From Antitrichia curtipendula (Eukaryota > Streptophyta > Bryopsida > Hypnales > Leucodontaceae): a DNA stretch of 64,000 nucleotides. Location: positions 14,136,001 through 14,200,000 of the forward strand of contig OX579637.1 in assembly GCA_951230915.1 (NCBI GenBank), in the 5' to 3' direction. The notes under the pieces were generated by a model. It saw only the letters and a program-made list of their open reading frames with translations, was not told the origin of the DNA and made no database searches. This document shows, one piece after another, positions 11,748 to 25,000 of this stretch. A program made the translations under genes and the position numbers. Positions within the stretch are counted from its first letter, which is position 1. Every line of letters begins with the position of its first letter.

Positions 11748-14700
11748 GCACCTCAATTCAAAAAAATACAGAATAAGGTCAAACCTGTATTTTAATGGTA
11801 ACAAACATCAAATGTCATAGAATTCCATTTTGAAAGCGATTTGAACCAAATCGCACGAGTTGGAAATACCCTCAAGTATTTGAATGCCCAAGAATATGAA
11901 ATTGATGTGTAATTGCAATCCAACCGCACCTCAATTCAAAAAAATACAGAATAAGGTCAAACCTGTATTTTAATGGTAACAAACATCAAATGTCATAGAA
12001 TTCCATTTTGAAAGTGATTTGAACCAAATCGCACGAGTTGGAAATACCCTCAAGTATTTGAATGCCCAAAAATATGAAATTGATGTGTAATTGCAATCCA
12101 ACCGCACCTCAATTCAAAAAAATACAGAAGAAGGTCAAACCTGTATTTTAATGGTAACAAACATCAAATGTCATAGAATTCCATTTTGAAAGCGATTTGA
12201 ACCAAATCGCACAAGTTGGAAATACCCTCAAGTATTTGAATGCCCACAAATATGAAATTGATGTGTAATTGCAATCCAACCGCACCAAAAATCAAAAAAA
12301 TACAGAATAAAGTCAAACCTGTATTTTAATGGTAACAAACATCAAATGTCATAGAATTCCATTTTGAAAGCGATTTGAACCAGATCGCACGAGTTGAAAA
12401 TACCCTCAAGTATTTGAATGCCCAAAAATATGAAATTGATGTGTAATTGCAATCCAACCGCACCAAAAATCAAAAAAATACAGAATAAAGTCAAACCTGT
12501 ATTTTAATGGTAACAAACATCAAATGTCATAGAATTCCATTTTGAAAGCGATTTGAACCAGATCGCACGAGTTGAAAATACCCTCAAGTATTTGAATGCC
12601 CAAAAATATGAAATTGATGTGTAATTGCAATCCAACCGCACCTCAATTCAAAAAAATACAGAATAAGGTCAAACCTGTATTTTAATGGTAACAAACATCA
12701 AATGTCATAGAATTCCATTTTGAAAGCGATTGGAACCAAATCGCACGAGTTGGAAATACCCTCAAGTATTTGAATGCCCAAAAATATGAAATTGATGTGT
12801 AATTGCAATCCAACCGCACCTCAATTCAAAAAAATACAGAATAAGGTCAAACCTGTATTTTAATGGTAACAAACATCACATGTCATAGAATTCCATTTTG
12901 AAAGCGACTTCAACCAAGTTGCACAAGTTGGAAATACCCTCAAGTATTTGAATGCCCAAGAATATGAAATTGATGTGTAATTGCAATCCAACCGCACCTC
13001 AATTCAAAAAAATACAGAATAAGGTCAAACCTGTATTTTAATGGTAACAAACATCACATGTCATAGAATTCCATTTTGAAAGCGATTTGAACCAAATCGC
13101 ACGAGTTGGAAATACCCTCAAGTATTTGAATGCCCAAAAATATGAAATTGATGTGTAATTGCAATCCAACCGCACCTCAATTCAAAAAAATACAGAATAA
13201 GGTCAAACCTGTATTTTAATGGTAACAAACATCACATGTCATAGAATTCCATTTTGAAAGCGATTCGAACCAAATCGCACGAGTTGGAAATACCCTCAAG
13301 TATTTGAATGCCCAAAAATATGAAATTGATGTGTAATTGCAATCCAACCGCACCTCAATTCAAAAAAATACAGAATAAGGTCAAACCTGTATTTTAATGG
13401 TAACAAACATCACATGTCATAGAATTCCATTTTGAAAGCGATTTGAACCAAATCGCACGAGTTAGAAATACCCTCAAGTATTTGAATGCCCAAAAATATG
13501 AAATTGATGTGTAATTGCAATCCAACCGCACCTCAATTCAAAAAAATACAGAATAAGGTCAAACCTGTATTTTAATGGTAACAAACATCAAATGTCATAG
13601 AATTCCATTTTGAAAGCGATTTGAACCAAATCGCACGAGTTGGAAATACCCTCAAGTATTTGAATGCCCAAGAATATGAAATTGATGTGTAATTGCAATC
13701 CAACCGCACCTCAATTCAAAAAAATACAGAATAAGGTCAAACCTGTATTTTAATGGTAACAAACATCAAATGTCATAGAATTCCATTTTGAAAGTGATTT
13801 GAACCAAATCGCACGAGTTGGAAATACCCTCAAGTATTTGAATGCCCAAAAATATGAAATTGATGTGTAATTGCAATCCAACCGCACCTCAATTCAAAAA
13901 AATACAGAAGAAGGTCAAACCTGTATTTTAATGGTAACAAACATCAAATGTCATAGAATTCCATTTTGAAAGCGATTTGAACCAAATCGCACGAGTTGGA
14001 AATACCCTCAAGTATTTGAATGCCCACAAATATGAAATTGATGTGTAATTGCAATCCAACCGCACCTCAATTCAAAAAAATACAAAATAAGGTCAAACCT
14101 GTATTTTAATGGTAACAAACATCAAATGTCATAGAATTCCATTTTGAAAGCGATTTGAACCAAATCGCACAAGTTGGAAATACCCTCAAGTATTTGAATG
14201 CCCACAAATATGAAATTGATGTGTAATTGCAATCCAACCGCACCAAAAATCAAAAAAATACAGAATAAAGTCAAACCTGTATTTTAATGGTAACAAACAT
14301 CAAATGTCATAGAATTCCATTTTGAAAGCGATTTGAACCAGATCGCACGAGTTGAAAATACCCTCAAGTATTTGAATGCCCAAAAATATGAAATTGATGT
14401 GTAATTGCAATCCAACCGCACCTCAATTCAAAAAAATACAGAATAAGGTCAAACCTGTATTTTAATGGTAACAAACATCAAATGTCATAGAATTCCATTT
14501 TGAAAGCGATTGGAACCAAATCGCACGAGTTGGAAATACCCTCAAGTATTTGAATGCCCAAAAATATGAAATTGATGTGTAATTGCAATCCAACCGCACC
14601 TCAATTCAAAAAAATACAGAATAAGGTCAAACCTGTATTTTAATGGTAACAAACATCAAATGTCATAGAATTCCATTTTGAAAGCGACTTCAACCAAGTT

Positions 14701-17700
14701 GCACAAGTTGGAAATACCCTCAAGTATTTGAATGCCCAAGAATATGAAATTGATGTGTAATTGCAATCCAACCGCACCTCAATTCAAAAAAATACAGAAT
14801 AAGGTCAAACCTGTATTTTAATGGTAACAAACATCACATGTCATAGAATTCCATTTTGAAAGCGATTTGAACCAAATCGCACGAGTTGGAAATACCCTCA
14901 AGTATTTGAATGCCCAAAAATATGAAATTGATGTGTAATTGCAATCCAACCGCACCTCAATTCAAAAAAATACAGAATAAGGTCAAACCTGTATTTTAAT
15001 GGTAACAAACATCACATGTCATAGAATTCCATTTTGAAAGCGGTTTGAACCAAATCGCACGAGTTGGAAATACCCTCAAGTATTTGAATGCCCAAAAATA
15101 TGAAATTGATGTGTAATTGCAATCCAACCGCACCTCAATTCAAAAAAATACAGAATAAGGTCAAACCTGTATTTTAATGGTAACAAACATCAAATGTCAT
15201 AGAATTCCATTTTGAAAGCGATTTGAACCAAATCGCACAAGTTGGAAATACCCTCAAGTATTTGAATGCCCAAAAATATGAAATTGATGTGTAATTGCAA
15301 TCCAACCGCACCTCAATTCAAAAAAATACAGAATAAGGTCAAACCTGTATTTTAATGGTAACAAACATCACATGTCATAGAATTCCATTTTGAAAGCGAC
15401 TTCAACCAAGTTGCACAAGTTGGAAATACCCTCAAGTATTTGAATGCCCAAGAATATGAAATTGATGTGTAATTGCAATCCAACCGCACCTCAATTCAAA
15501 AAAATACAGAATAAGGTCAAACCTGTATTTTAATGGTAACAAACATCACATGTCATAGAATTCCATTTTGAAAGCGATTTGAACCAAATCGCACGAGTTG
15601 GAAATACCCTCAAGTATTTGAATGCCCAAGAATATGAAATTGATGTGTAATTGCAATCCAACCGCACCTCAATTCAAAAAAATACAGAATAAGGTCAAAC
15701 CTGTATTTTAATGGTAACAAACATCACATGTCATAGAATTCCATTTTGAAAGCGGTTTGAACCAAATCGCACGAGTTGGAAATACCCTCAAGTATTTGAA
15801 TGCCCAAAAATATGAAATTGATGTGTAATTGCAATCCAACCGCACCTCAATTCAAAAAAATACAGAATAAGGTCAAACCTGTATTTTAATGGTAACAAAC
15901 ATCAAATGTCATAGAATTCCATTTTGAAAGCGATTTGAACCAAAGCGAACAAGTTGGAAATACCCTCAAGTATTTGAATGCCCAAAAATATGAAATTGAT
16001 GTGTAATTGCAATCCAACCGCACCTCAATTCAAAAAAATACAGAAGAAGGTCAAACCTGTATTTTAATGGTAACAAACATCACATGTCATAGAATTCCAT
16101 TTTGAAAGCGGTTTGAACCAAATCGCACGAGTTGGAAATACCCTCAAGTATTTGAATGCCCAAAAATATGAAATTGATGTGTAATTGCAATCCAACCGCA
16201 CCTCAATTCAAAAAAATACAGAATAAGGTCAAACCTGTATTTTAATGGTAACAAACATCACATGTCATAGAATTCCATTTTGAAAGCGATTTGAACCAAA
16301 TCGCACAAGTTGGAAATACCCTCAAGTATTTGAATGCCCAAGAATATGAAATTGATGTGTAATTGCAATCCAACCGCACCTCAATTCAAAAAAATACAGA
16401 ATAAGGTCAAACCTGTATTTTAATGGTAACAAACATCACATGTCATAGAATTCCATTTTGAAAGCGATTTGAACCAAATCGCACGAGTTGGAAATACCCT
16501 CAAGTATTTGAATGCCCAAAAATATGAAATTGATGTGTAATTGCAATCCAACCGCACCTCAATTCAAAAAAATACAGAATAAGGTCAAACCTGTATTTTA
16601 ATGGTAACAAACATCAAATGTCATAGAATTCCATTTTGAAAGCGATTTGAACCAAATCGCACGAGTTGGAAATACCCTCAAGTATTTGAATGCCCAAAAA
16701 TATGAAATTGATGTGTAATTGCAATCCAACCGCACCTCAATTCAAAAAAATACAGAATAAGGTCAAACCTGTATTTTAATGGTAACAAACATCACATGTC
16801 ATAGAATTCCATTTTGAAAGCGATTTGAACCAAATCGCACGAGTTGGAAATACCCTCAAGTATTTGAATGCCCAAAAATATGAAATTGATGTGTAATTGC
16901 AATCCAACCGCACCTCAATTCAAAAAAATACAGAAGAAGGTCAAACCTGTATTTTAATGGTAACAAACATCAAATGTCATAGAATTCCATTTTGAAAGCG
17001 ATTTGAACCAAATCGCACGAGTTGGAAATACCCTCAAGTATTTGAATGCCCAAAAATATGAAATTGATGTGTAATTGCAATCCAACCGCACCTCAATTCA
17101 AAAAAATACAGAATAAGGTCAAACCTGTATTTTAATGGTAACAAACATCAAATGTCATAGAATTCCATTTTGAAAGCGATTTGAACCAAATCGCACGAGT
17201 TGGAAATACCCTCAAGTATTTGAATGCCCAAGAATATGAAATTGATGTGTAATTGCAATCCAACCGCACCTCAATTCAAAAAAATACAGAATAAGGTCAA
17301 ACCTGTATTTTAATGGTAACAAACATCAAATGTCATAGAATTCCATTTTGAAAGTGATTTGAACCAAATCGCACGAGTTGGAAATACCCTCAAGTATTTG
17401 AATGCCCAAAAATATGAAATTGATGTGTAATTGCAATCCAACCGCACCTCAATTCAAAAAAATACAGAATAAGGTCAAACCTGTATTTTAATGGTAACAA
17501 ACATCAAATGTCATAGAATTCCATTTTGAAAGCGATTGGAACCAAATCGCACGAGTTGGAAATACCCTCAAGTATTTGAATGCCCACAAATATGAAATTG
17601 ATGTGTAATTGCAATCCAACCGCACCTCAATTCAAAAAAATACAGAATAAGGTCAAACCTGTATTTTAATGGTAACAAACATCAAATGTCATAGAATTCC

Positions 17701-18511
17701 ATTTTGAAAGCGATTTGAACCAAATCGCACAAGTTGGAAATACCCTCAAGTATTTGAATGCCCACAAATATGAAATTGATGTGTAATTGCAATCCAACCG
17801 CACCAAAAATCAAAAAAATACAGAATAAAGTCAAACCTGTATTTTAATGGTAACAAACATCAAATGTCATAGAATTCCATTTTGAAAGCGATTTGAACCA
17901 GATCGCACGAGTTGAAAATACCCTCAAGTATTTGAATGCCCAAAAATATGAAATTGATGTGTAATTGCAATCCAACCGCACCTCAATTCAAAAAAATACA
18001 GAATAAGGTCAAACCTGTATTTTAATGGTAACAAACATCAAATGTCATAGAATTCCATTTTGAAAGCGATTTGAACCAAATCGCACGAGTTGGAAATACC
18101 CTCAAGTATTTGAATGCCCAAAAATATGAAATTGATGTGTAATTGCAATCCAACCGCACCTCAATTCAAAAAAATACAGAATAAGGTCAAACCTGTATTT
18201 TAATGGTAACAAACATCACATGTCATAGAATTCCATTTTGAAAGCGACTTCAACCAAGTTGCACAAGTTGGAAATACCCTCAAGTATTTGAATGCCCAAG
18301 AATATGAAATTGATGTGTAATTGCAATCCAACCGCACCTCAATTCAAAAAAATACAGAATAAGGTCAAACCTGTATTTTAATGGTAACAAACATCACATG
18401 TCATAGAATTCCATTTTGAAAGCGATTTGAACCAAATCGCACGAGTTGGAAATACCCTCAAGTATTTGAATGCCCAAAAATATGAAATTGATGTGTAATT
18501 GCAATCCAACC
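11748..18511 (+). repeat. 10-mer higher-order repeat (1780 bp) and its copy 3560 bp on
   Basis: An ordered series recurs: GAAAGTGATTT copy (11926, 13706, 17266), CCCACAAAT copies, a GCACCAAAAATC copy with GAACCAGATCGC and GTTGAAAAT (12282 and 12460, 14240, 17800), then a GACTTCAACC copy (12816, 14596, 18156). The first two sets are 1780 bp apart (10 monomers) and the third lies 3560 bp further (20 monomers). In the first set the GCACCAAAAATC copy is doubled; in the second the extra copy is at 14062. The 15308-17087 stretch in between lacks the full series and includes the broken-dyad copy at 15842. Confidence 0.82.
15842..16019 (+). repeat. Monomer with a private broken dyad arm
   Basis: The right arm of the central dyad reads AAAGCGAAC instead of AAATCGCAC and is followed by AAG. 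I saw this change once in the window, so it looks recent and has not spread. The rest of the copy follows consensus and its length is 178 bp. Confidence 0.75.
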
Positions 18512-19223
18512 GCACCTCAATTCAAAAAAATACAGAATAAGGTCAAACCTGTATTTTAATGGTAACAAACATCAAATGTCATAGAATTCCATTTTGAAAG
18601 CGATTTGAACCAAATCGCACGAGTTGGAAATACCCTCAAGTATTTGAATGCCCAAAAATATGAAATTGATGTGTAATTGCAATCCAACCGCACCTCAATT
18701 CAAAAAAATACAGAATAAGGTCAAACCTGTATTTTAATGGTAACAAACATCAAATGTCATAGAATTCCATTTTGAAAGCGATTTGAACCAAATCGCACGA
18801 GTTGGAAATACCCTCAAGTATTTGAATGCCCAAGAATATGAAATTGATGTGTAATTGCAATCCAACCGCACCTCAATTCAAAAAAATACAGAATAAGGTC
18901 AAACCTGTATTTTAATGGTAACAAACATCAAATGTCATAGAATTCCATTTTGAAAGCGATTTGAACCAAATCGCACGAGTTGGAAATACCCTCAAGTATT
19001 TGAATGCCCAAAAATATGAAATTGATGTGTAATTGCAATCCAACCGCACCTCAATTCAAAAAAATACAGAATAAGGTCAAACCTGTATTTTAATGGTAAC
19101 AAACATCAAATGTCATAGAATTCCATTTTGAAAGCGATTTGAACCAAATCGCACGAGTTGGAAATACCCTCAAGTATTTGAATGCCCAAAAATATGAAAT
19201 TGATGTGTAATTGCAATCCAACC

Positions 19224-21812
19224 GCACCACAAATCAAAAAAATACAGAATAAAGTCAAACCTGTATTTTAATGGTAACAAACATCAAATGTCATAGAATT
19301 CCATTTTGAAAGCGACTTCAACCAAGTTGCACAAGTTGGAAATACCCTCAAGTATTTGAATGCCCAAAAATATGAAATTGATGTGTAATTGCAATCCAAC
19401 CGCACCTCAATTCAAAAAAATACAGAATAAGGTCAAACCTGTATTTTAATGGTAACAAACATCAAATGTCATAGAATTCCATTTTGAAAGCGATTTGAAC
19501 CAAATCGCACGAGTTGGAAATACCCTCAAGTATTTGAATGCCCAAAAATATGAAATTGATGTGTAATTGCAATCCAACCGCACCTCAATTCAAAAAAATA
19601 CAGAATAAGGTCAAACCTGTATTTTAATGGTAACAAACATCAAATGTCATAGAATTCCATTTTGAAAGCGATTTGAACCAAATCGCACGAGTTGGAAATA
19701 CCCTCAAGTATTTGAATGCCCAAAAATATGAAATTGATGTGTAATTGCAATCCAACCGCACCACAAATCAAAAAAATACAGAATAAAGTCAAACCTGTAT
19801 TTTAATGGTAACAAACATCAAATGTCATAGAATTCCATTTTGAAAGCGACTTCAACCAAGTTGCACAAGTTGGAAATACCCTCAAGTATTTGAATGCCCA
19901 AAAATATGAAATTGATGTGTAATTGCAATCCAACCGCACCTCAATTCAAAAAAATACAGAATAAGGTCAAACCTGTATTTTAATGGTAACAAACATCAAA
20001 TGTCATAGAATTCCATTTTGAAAGCGATTTGAACCAAATCGCACGAGTTGGAAATACCCTCAAGTATTTGAATGCCCAAAAATATGAAATTGATGTGTAA
20101 TTGCAATCCAACCGCACCACAAATCAAAAAAATACAGAATAAAGTCAAACCTGTATTTTAATAGTAACAAACATCAAATGTCATAGAATTCCATTTTGAA
20201 AGCGACTTCAACCAAGTTGCACAAGTTGGAAATACCCTCAAGTATTTGAATGCCCAAAGATATGAAATTGATGTGTAATGGCAATCCAACCGCACCTCAA
20301 TTCAAAAAAATACAGAATAAGGTCAAACCTGTATTTTAATGGTAACAAACATCACATGTCATAGAATTCCATTTTGAAAGCGATTTGAACCAAATCGCAC
20401 GAGTTGGAAATACCCTCAAGTATTTGAATGCCCAAAAATATGAAATTGATGTGTAATTGCAATCCAACCGCACCTCAATTCAAAAAAATACAGAATAAGG
20501 TCAAACCTGTATTTTAATGGTAACAAACATCAAATGTCATAGAATTCCATTTTGAAAGCGATTTGAACCAAATCGCACGAGTTGGAAATACCCTCAAGTA
20601 TTTGAATGCCCAAAAATATGAAATTGATGTGTAATTGCAATCCAACCGCACCTCAATTCAAAAAAATACAGAATAAGGTCAAACCTGTATTTTAATGGTA
20701 ACAAACATCAAATGTCATAGAATTCCATTTTGAAAGCGATTTGAACCAAATCGCACGAGTTGGAAATACCCTCAAGTATTTGAATGCCCAAGAATATGAA
20801 ATTGATGTGTAATTGCAATCCAACCGCACCTCAATTCAAAAAAATACAGAATAAGGTCAAACCTGTATTTTAATGGTAACAAACATCAAATGTCATAGAA
20901 TTCCATTTTGAAAGCGATTTGAACCAAATCGCACGAGTTGGAAATACCCTCAAGTATTTGAATGCCCAAAAATATGAAATTGATGTGTAATTGCAATCCA
21001 ACCGCACCTCAATTCAAAAAAATACAGAATAAGGTCAAACCTGTATTTTAATGGTAACAAACATCAAATGTCATAGAATTCCATTTTGAAAGCGATTTGA
21101 ACCAAATCGCACGAGTTGGAAATACCCTCAAGTATTTGAATGCCCAAGAATATGAAATTGATGTGTAATTGCAATCCAACCGCACCACAAATCAAAAAAA
21201 TACAGAATAAAGTCAAACCTGTATTTTAATGGTAACAAACATCAAATGTCATAGAATTCCATTTTGAAAGCGACTTCAACCAAGTTGCACAAGTTGGAAA
21301 TACCCTCAAGTATTTGAATGCCCAAAAATATGAAATTGATGTGTAATTGCAATCCAACCGCACCTCAATTCAAAAAAATACAGAATAAGGTCAAACCTGT
21401 ATTTTAATGGTAACAAACATCAAATGTCATAGAATTCCATTTTGAAAGCGATTTGAACCAAATCGCACGAGTTGAAAATACCCTCAAGTATTTGAATGCC
21501 CAAAAATATGAAATTGATGTGTAATTGCAATCCAACCGCACCACAAATCAAAAAAATACAGAATAAAGTGAAACCGATATTTTAATGGTAACAAACATCA
21601 AATGTCATAGAATTCCATTTTGAAAGCGACTTCAACCAAGTTGCACAAGTTGGAAATACCCTCAAGTATTTGAATGCCCAAGAATATGAAATTGATGTGT
21701 AATTGCAATCCAACCGCACCTCAATTCAAAAAAATACAGAATAAGGTCAAACCTGTATTTTAATGGTAACAAACATCAAATGTCATAGAATTCCATTTTG
21801 AAAGCGATTGGA
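19224..21812 (+). repeat. Variant cluster with GCACCACAAATC markers, up to the gap
   Basis: Copies starting GCACCACAAATC, with AATAAAGT and the GACTTCAACC dyad, occur at 19224, 19758, 20114, 21182 and 21538. Spacings are 3, 2, 6 and 2 monomers. The copy at 20114 has private changes (AATAGTAAC, CAAAGATATG, TAATGGCAATCC), and that at 21538 reads GTGAAACCGATATTTT. The segment ends inside the copy starting at 21716, which is cut at position 97 by the N run. Confidence 0.8.
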
Positions 21813-22012
21813 NNNNNNNNNNNNNNNNNNNNNNNNNNNNNNNNNNNNNNNNNNNNNNNNNNNNNNNNNNNNNNNNNNNNNNNNNNNNNNNNNNNNNNNN
21901 NNNNNNNNNNNNNNNNNNNNNNNNNNNNNNNNNNNNNNNNNNNNNNNNNNNNNNNNNNNNNNNNNNNNNNNNNNNNNNNNNNNNNNNNNNNNNNNNNNNN
22001 NNNNNNNNNNNN
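21813..22012. other. Assembly gap, 200 N
   Basis: Exactly 200 N sit inside the array. The left flank stops at monomer position 97 and the right flank resumes at position 25, so a register-preserving fill would be 105 + 178k bp (105, 283, 461 and so on). 200 does not fit, so the run is a fixed-size placeholder. A round 200-N spacer is typical of scaffolding software. The real missing length is unknown and is probably more satellite. Confidence 0.95.
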
Positions 22013-25000
22013 AATAAGGTCAAACCTGTATTTTAATGGTAACAAACATCAAATGTCAGAGAATTCCATTTTGAAAGCGATTTGAACGAAATCGCACAAG
22101 TTGGAAATACCCTCAAGTATTTGAATGCCCAAATATATGAAATTGATGTATAATTGCAATCCAACCGCACCTCAACTCAAAAAAATACTGAATAAGGTCA
22201 AACCTGTATTTTAATGGTAACAAACATCAAATGTCATAGAATTCCATTTTGAAAGCGGTTTGAACCAAATCGCACGAGTTGGAAATACCCTCAAGTATTT
22301 GAATGCCCAAATATATGAAATTGATGTATAATTGCAATCCAACCGCACCTCAATTCAAAAAAATACAGAATAAGGTCAAACCTGTATTTTAATGGTAACA
22401 AACATCGAATGTCATAGAATTCCATTTTGAAAGCGATTTGAACCAAATCGCACGAGTTGGAAATACCCTCAAGTATTTGAATGCCCAAGAATATGAAATT
22501 GATGTGTAATTGCAATCCAACCGCACCTCAATTCAAAAAAATACAGAATAAGGTCAAACCTGTATTTTAATGGTAACAAACATCAAATGTCATAGAATTC
22601 CATTTTGAAAGCGGTTTGAACCAAATCGCACGAGTTGGAAATACCCTCAAGTATTTGAATGCCCAAAAATATGAAATTGATGTGTAATTGCAATCCAACC
22701 GCACCTCAATTCACAAAAATACAGAATAAGGTCAAACCTGTATTTTAATGGTAACAAACATCAAATGTCATAGAATTCCATTTTGAAAGCGATTTGAACC
22801 AAATCGCACGAGTTGGAAATACCCTCAAGTATTTGAATGCCCAAAAATATGAAATTGATGTGTAATTGCAATCCAACCGCACCTCAATTCACAAAAATAC
22901 AGAATAAGGTCAAACCTGTATTTTAATGGTAACAAACATCACATGTCATAGAATTCCATTTTGAAAGCGATTTGAACCAAATCGCACGAGTTGGAAATAC
23001 CCTCAAGTATTTGAATGCCCAAAAATATGAAATTGATGTGTAATTGCAATCCAACCGTACCTCAATTCAAAAAAAATACAGAATAAGGTCAAACCTGTAT
23101 TTTAATGGTAACAAACATCAAATGTCATAGAATTTCATTTTGAAAGCGGTTTGAACCAAATCGCACGAGTTGGAAATACCCTCAAGTATTTGAATGCCCA
23201 AAAATATGAAATTGATGTGTAATTGCAATCCAACCGCACCTCAATTCAATAAAATACAGAATAAGGTCAAACCTGTATTTTTATGGTAACAAACATCACA
23301 TGCCATAGAATTCCATTTTGAAAGCGATTTGAACCAAATCGCACAAGTTGGAAATACCCTCAAGTATTTGAATGCCCAAATATATGAAATTGATGTATAA
23401 TTGCAATCCAACCGCACCTCAATTCAAAAAAATACAGAATAAGGTCAAACCTGTATTTTAATGGTAACAAACATCAAATGTCATAGAATTCCATTTTGAA
23501 AGCGATTTGAACCAAATCGCACAAGTTGGAAATACCCTCAAGTATTTGAATGCCCAAATATATGAAATTGATGTGTAATTGCAATCCAACCGCACCTCAA
23601 TTCAAAAAAATACAGAATAAGGTCAAACCTGTATTTTAATGGTAACAAACATAAAATGTCATAGAATTCCATTTTGAAAGCGATTTGAACCAAATCGCAC
23701 GAGTTGGAAATACCCTCAAGTATTTGAATGCCCAAAAATATGAAATTGATGTGTAATTGCAATCCAACCGTACCTCAATTCAAAAAAAATACAGAATAAG
23801 GTCAAACCTGTATTTTAATGGTAACAAACATCAAATGTCATAGAATTTCATTTTGAAAGCGGTTTGAACCAAATCGCACGAGTTGAAAATACCCTCAAGT
23901 ATTTGAATGCCCAAAAATATGAAATTGATGTATAATTGCAATCCAACCGCACCTCAATTCAAAAAAATACAGAATAAGGTCAAACCTGTATTTTAATGGT
24001 AACAAACATCACATGTCATAGAATTCCATTTTGAAAGCGATTGGAACCAAATCGCACGAGTTGGAAATACCCTCAAGTATTTGAATGCCCAAAAATATGA
24101 AATTGATGTGTAATTGCAATCCAACCGCACCTCAAATCAAAAAAATACAGAATAAGGTCAAACCTGTATTTTAATGGTAACAAACATCAAATGTCAGAGA
24201 ATTCCATTTTGAAAGCGATTTGAACGAAATCGCACAAGTTGGAAATACCCTCAAGTATTTGAATGCCCAAATATATGAAATTGATGTATAATTGCAATCC
24301 AACCGCACCTCAACTCAAAAAAATACAGAATAAGGTCAAACCTGTATTTTAATGGTAACAAACATCAAATGTCATAGAATTCCATTTTGAAAGCGGTTTG
24401 AACCAAATCGCACGAGTTGGAAATACCCTCAAGTATTTGAATGCCCAAAAATATGAAATTGATGTGTAATTGCAATCCAACCGCACCTCAATTCAAAAAA
24501 ATACAGAATAAGGTCAAACCTGTATTTTTATGGTAACAAACATCAAATGCCAGAGAATTCCATTTTGAAAGCGATTTGAACGAAATCGCACGAGTTGGAA
24601 ATACCCTCAAGTATTTGAATGCCCAAAAATATGAAATTGATGTGTAATTGCAATCCAACCGCACCTCAATTCAAAAAAATACAGAATAAGGTCAAACCTG
24701 TATTTTTATGGTAACAAACATCACATGTCATAGAATTCCATTTTGAAAGCGATTTGAACCAAATCGCACGAGTTGGAAATACCCTCAAGTATTTGAATGC
24801 CCAAAAATATGAAATTGATGTGTAATTGCAATCCAACCGCACCTTAATTCAAAAAAATACAGAATAAGGTCAAACCTGTATTTTAATGGTAACAAACATC
24901 AAATGTCATAGAATTCCATTTTGAAAGCGACTTCAACCAAGTTGCACAAGTTGGAAATACCCTCAAGTATTTGAATGCCCAAAAATATGAAATTGATGTA

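Larger units (their letters stand above)
1..21812 (+). repeat. Satellite array, left segment (122 complete 178-bp monomers plus 97 bp)
   Basis: Head-to-tail tandem repeat in one orientation. Monomer starts (GCACC) fall at 1, 179, 357, 535 and so on in exact 178-bp steps, apart from one 177-bp copy at 6053. Consensus landmarks are an A7 tract at positions 13-19, an EcoRI site GAATTC at 73-78, a 19-bp dyad at 89-107, TTGGAAAT at 113-120 and an A5 tract at 143-147. Main variable sites: 9 (A/G), 64 (A/C, giving AAATG or ACATG), 92 (A/G), 95 (T/G/C), 110 (G/A) and 145 (A/G). Copies usually differ at only a few sites. No gene, mobile element or inversion interrupts it. A centromeric or pericentromeric role is inferred from structure only. 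Confidence 0.97.

Noticed and set aside
21760..22085. Open frames spanning the N run
   Set aside because: They are open only because N has no stop codons; they are products of the gap.
22147..22156. TATAAT-like promoter in GATGTATAATTG copies
   Set aside because: It is a one-base variant of GATGTGTAATTG inside satellite DNA, with no gene downstream and no matched -35 element; the context is eukaryotic.
22291..22515. Short minus-strand ORF of 74 codons, with similar ones at 23538-23762, 32772-33038, 37529-37720 and 48335-48523
   Set aside because: These are chance open stretches across satellite monomers. The 178-bp period is not a multiple of three, the near-identical repeat copies elsewhere are closed by stops, and no start context, domain or codon bias supports them.
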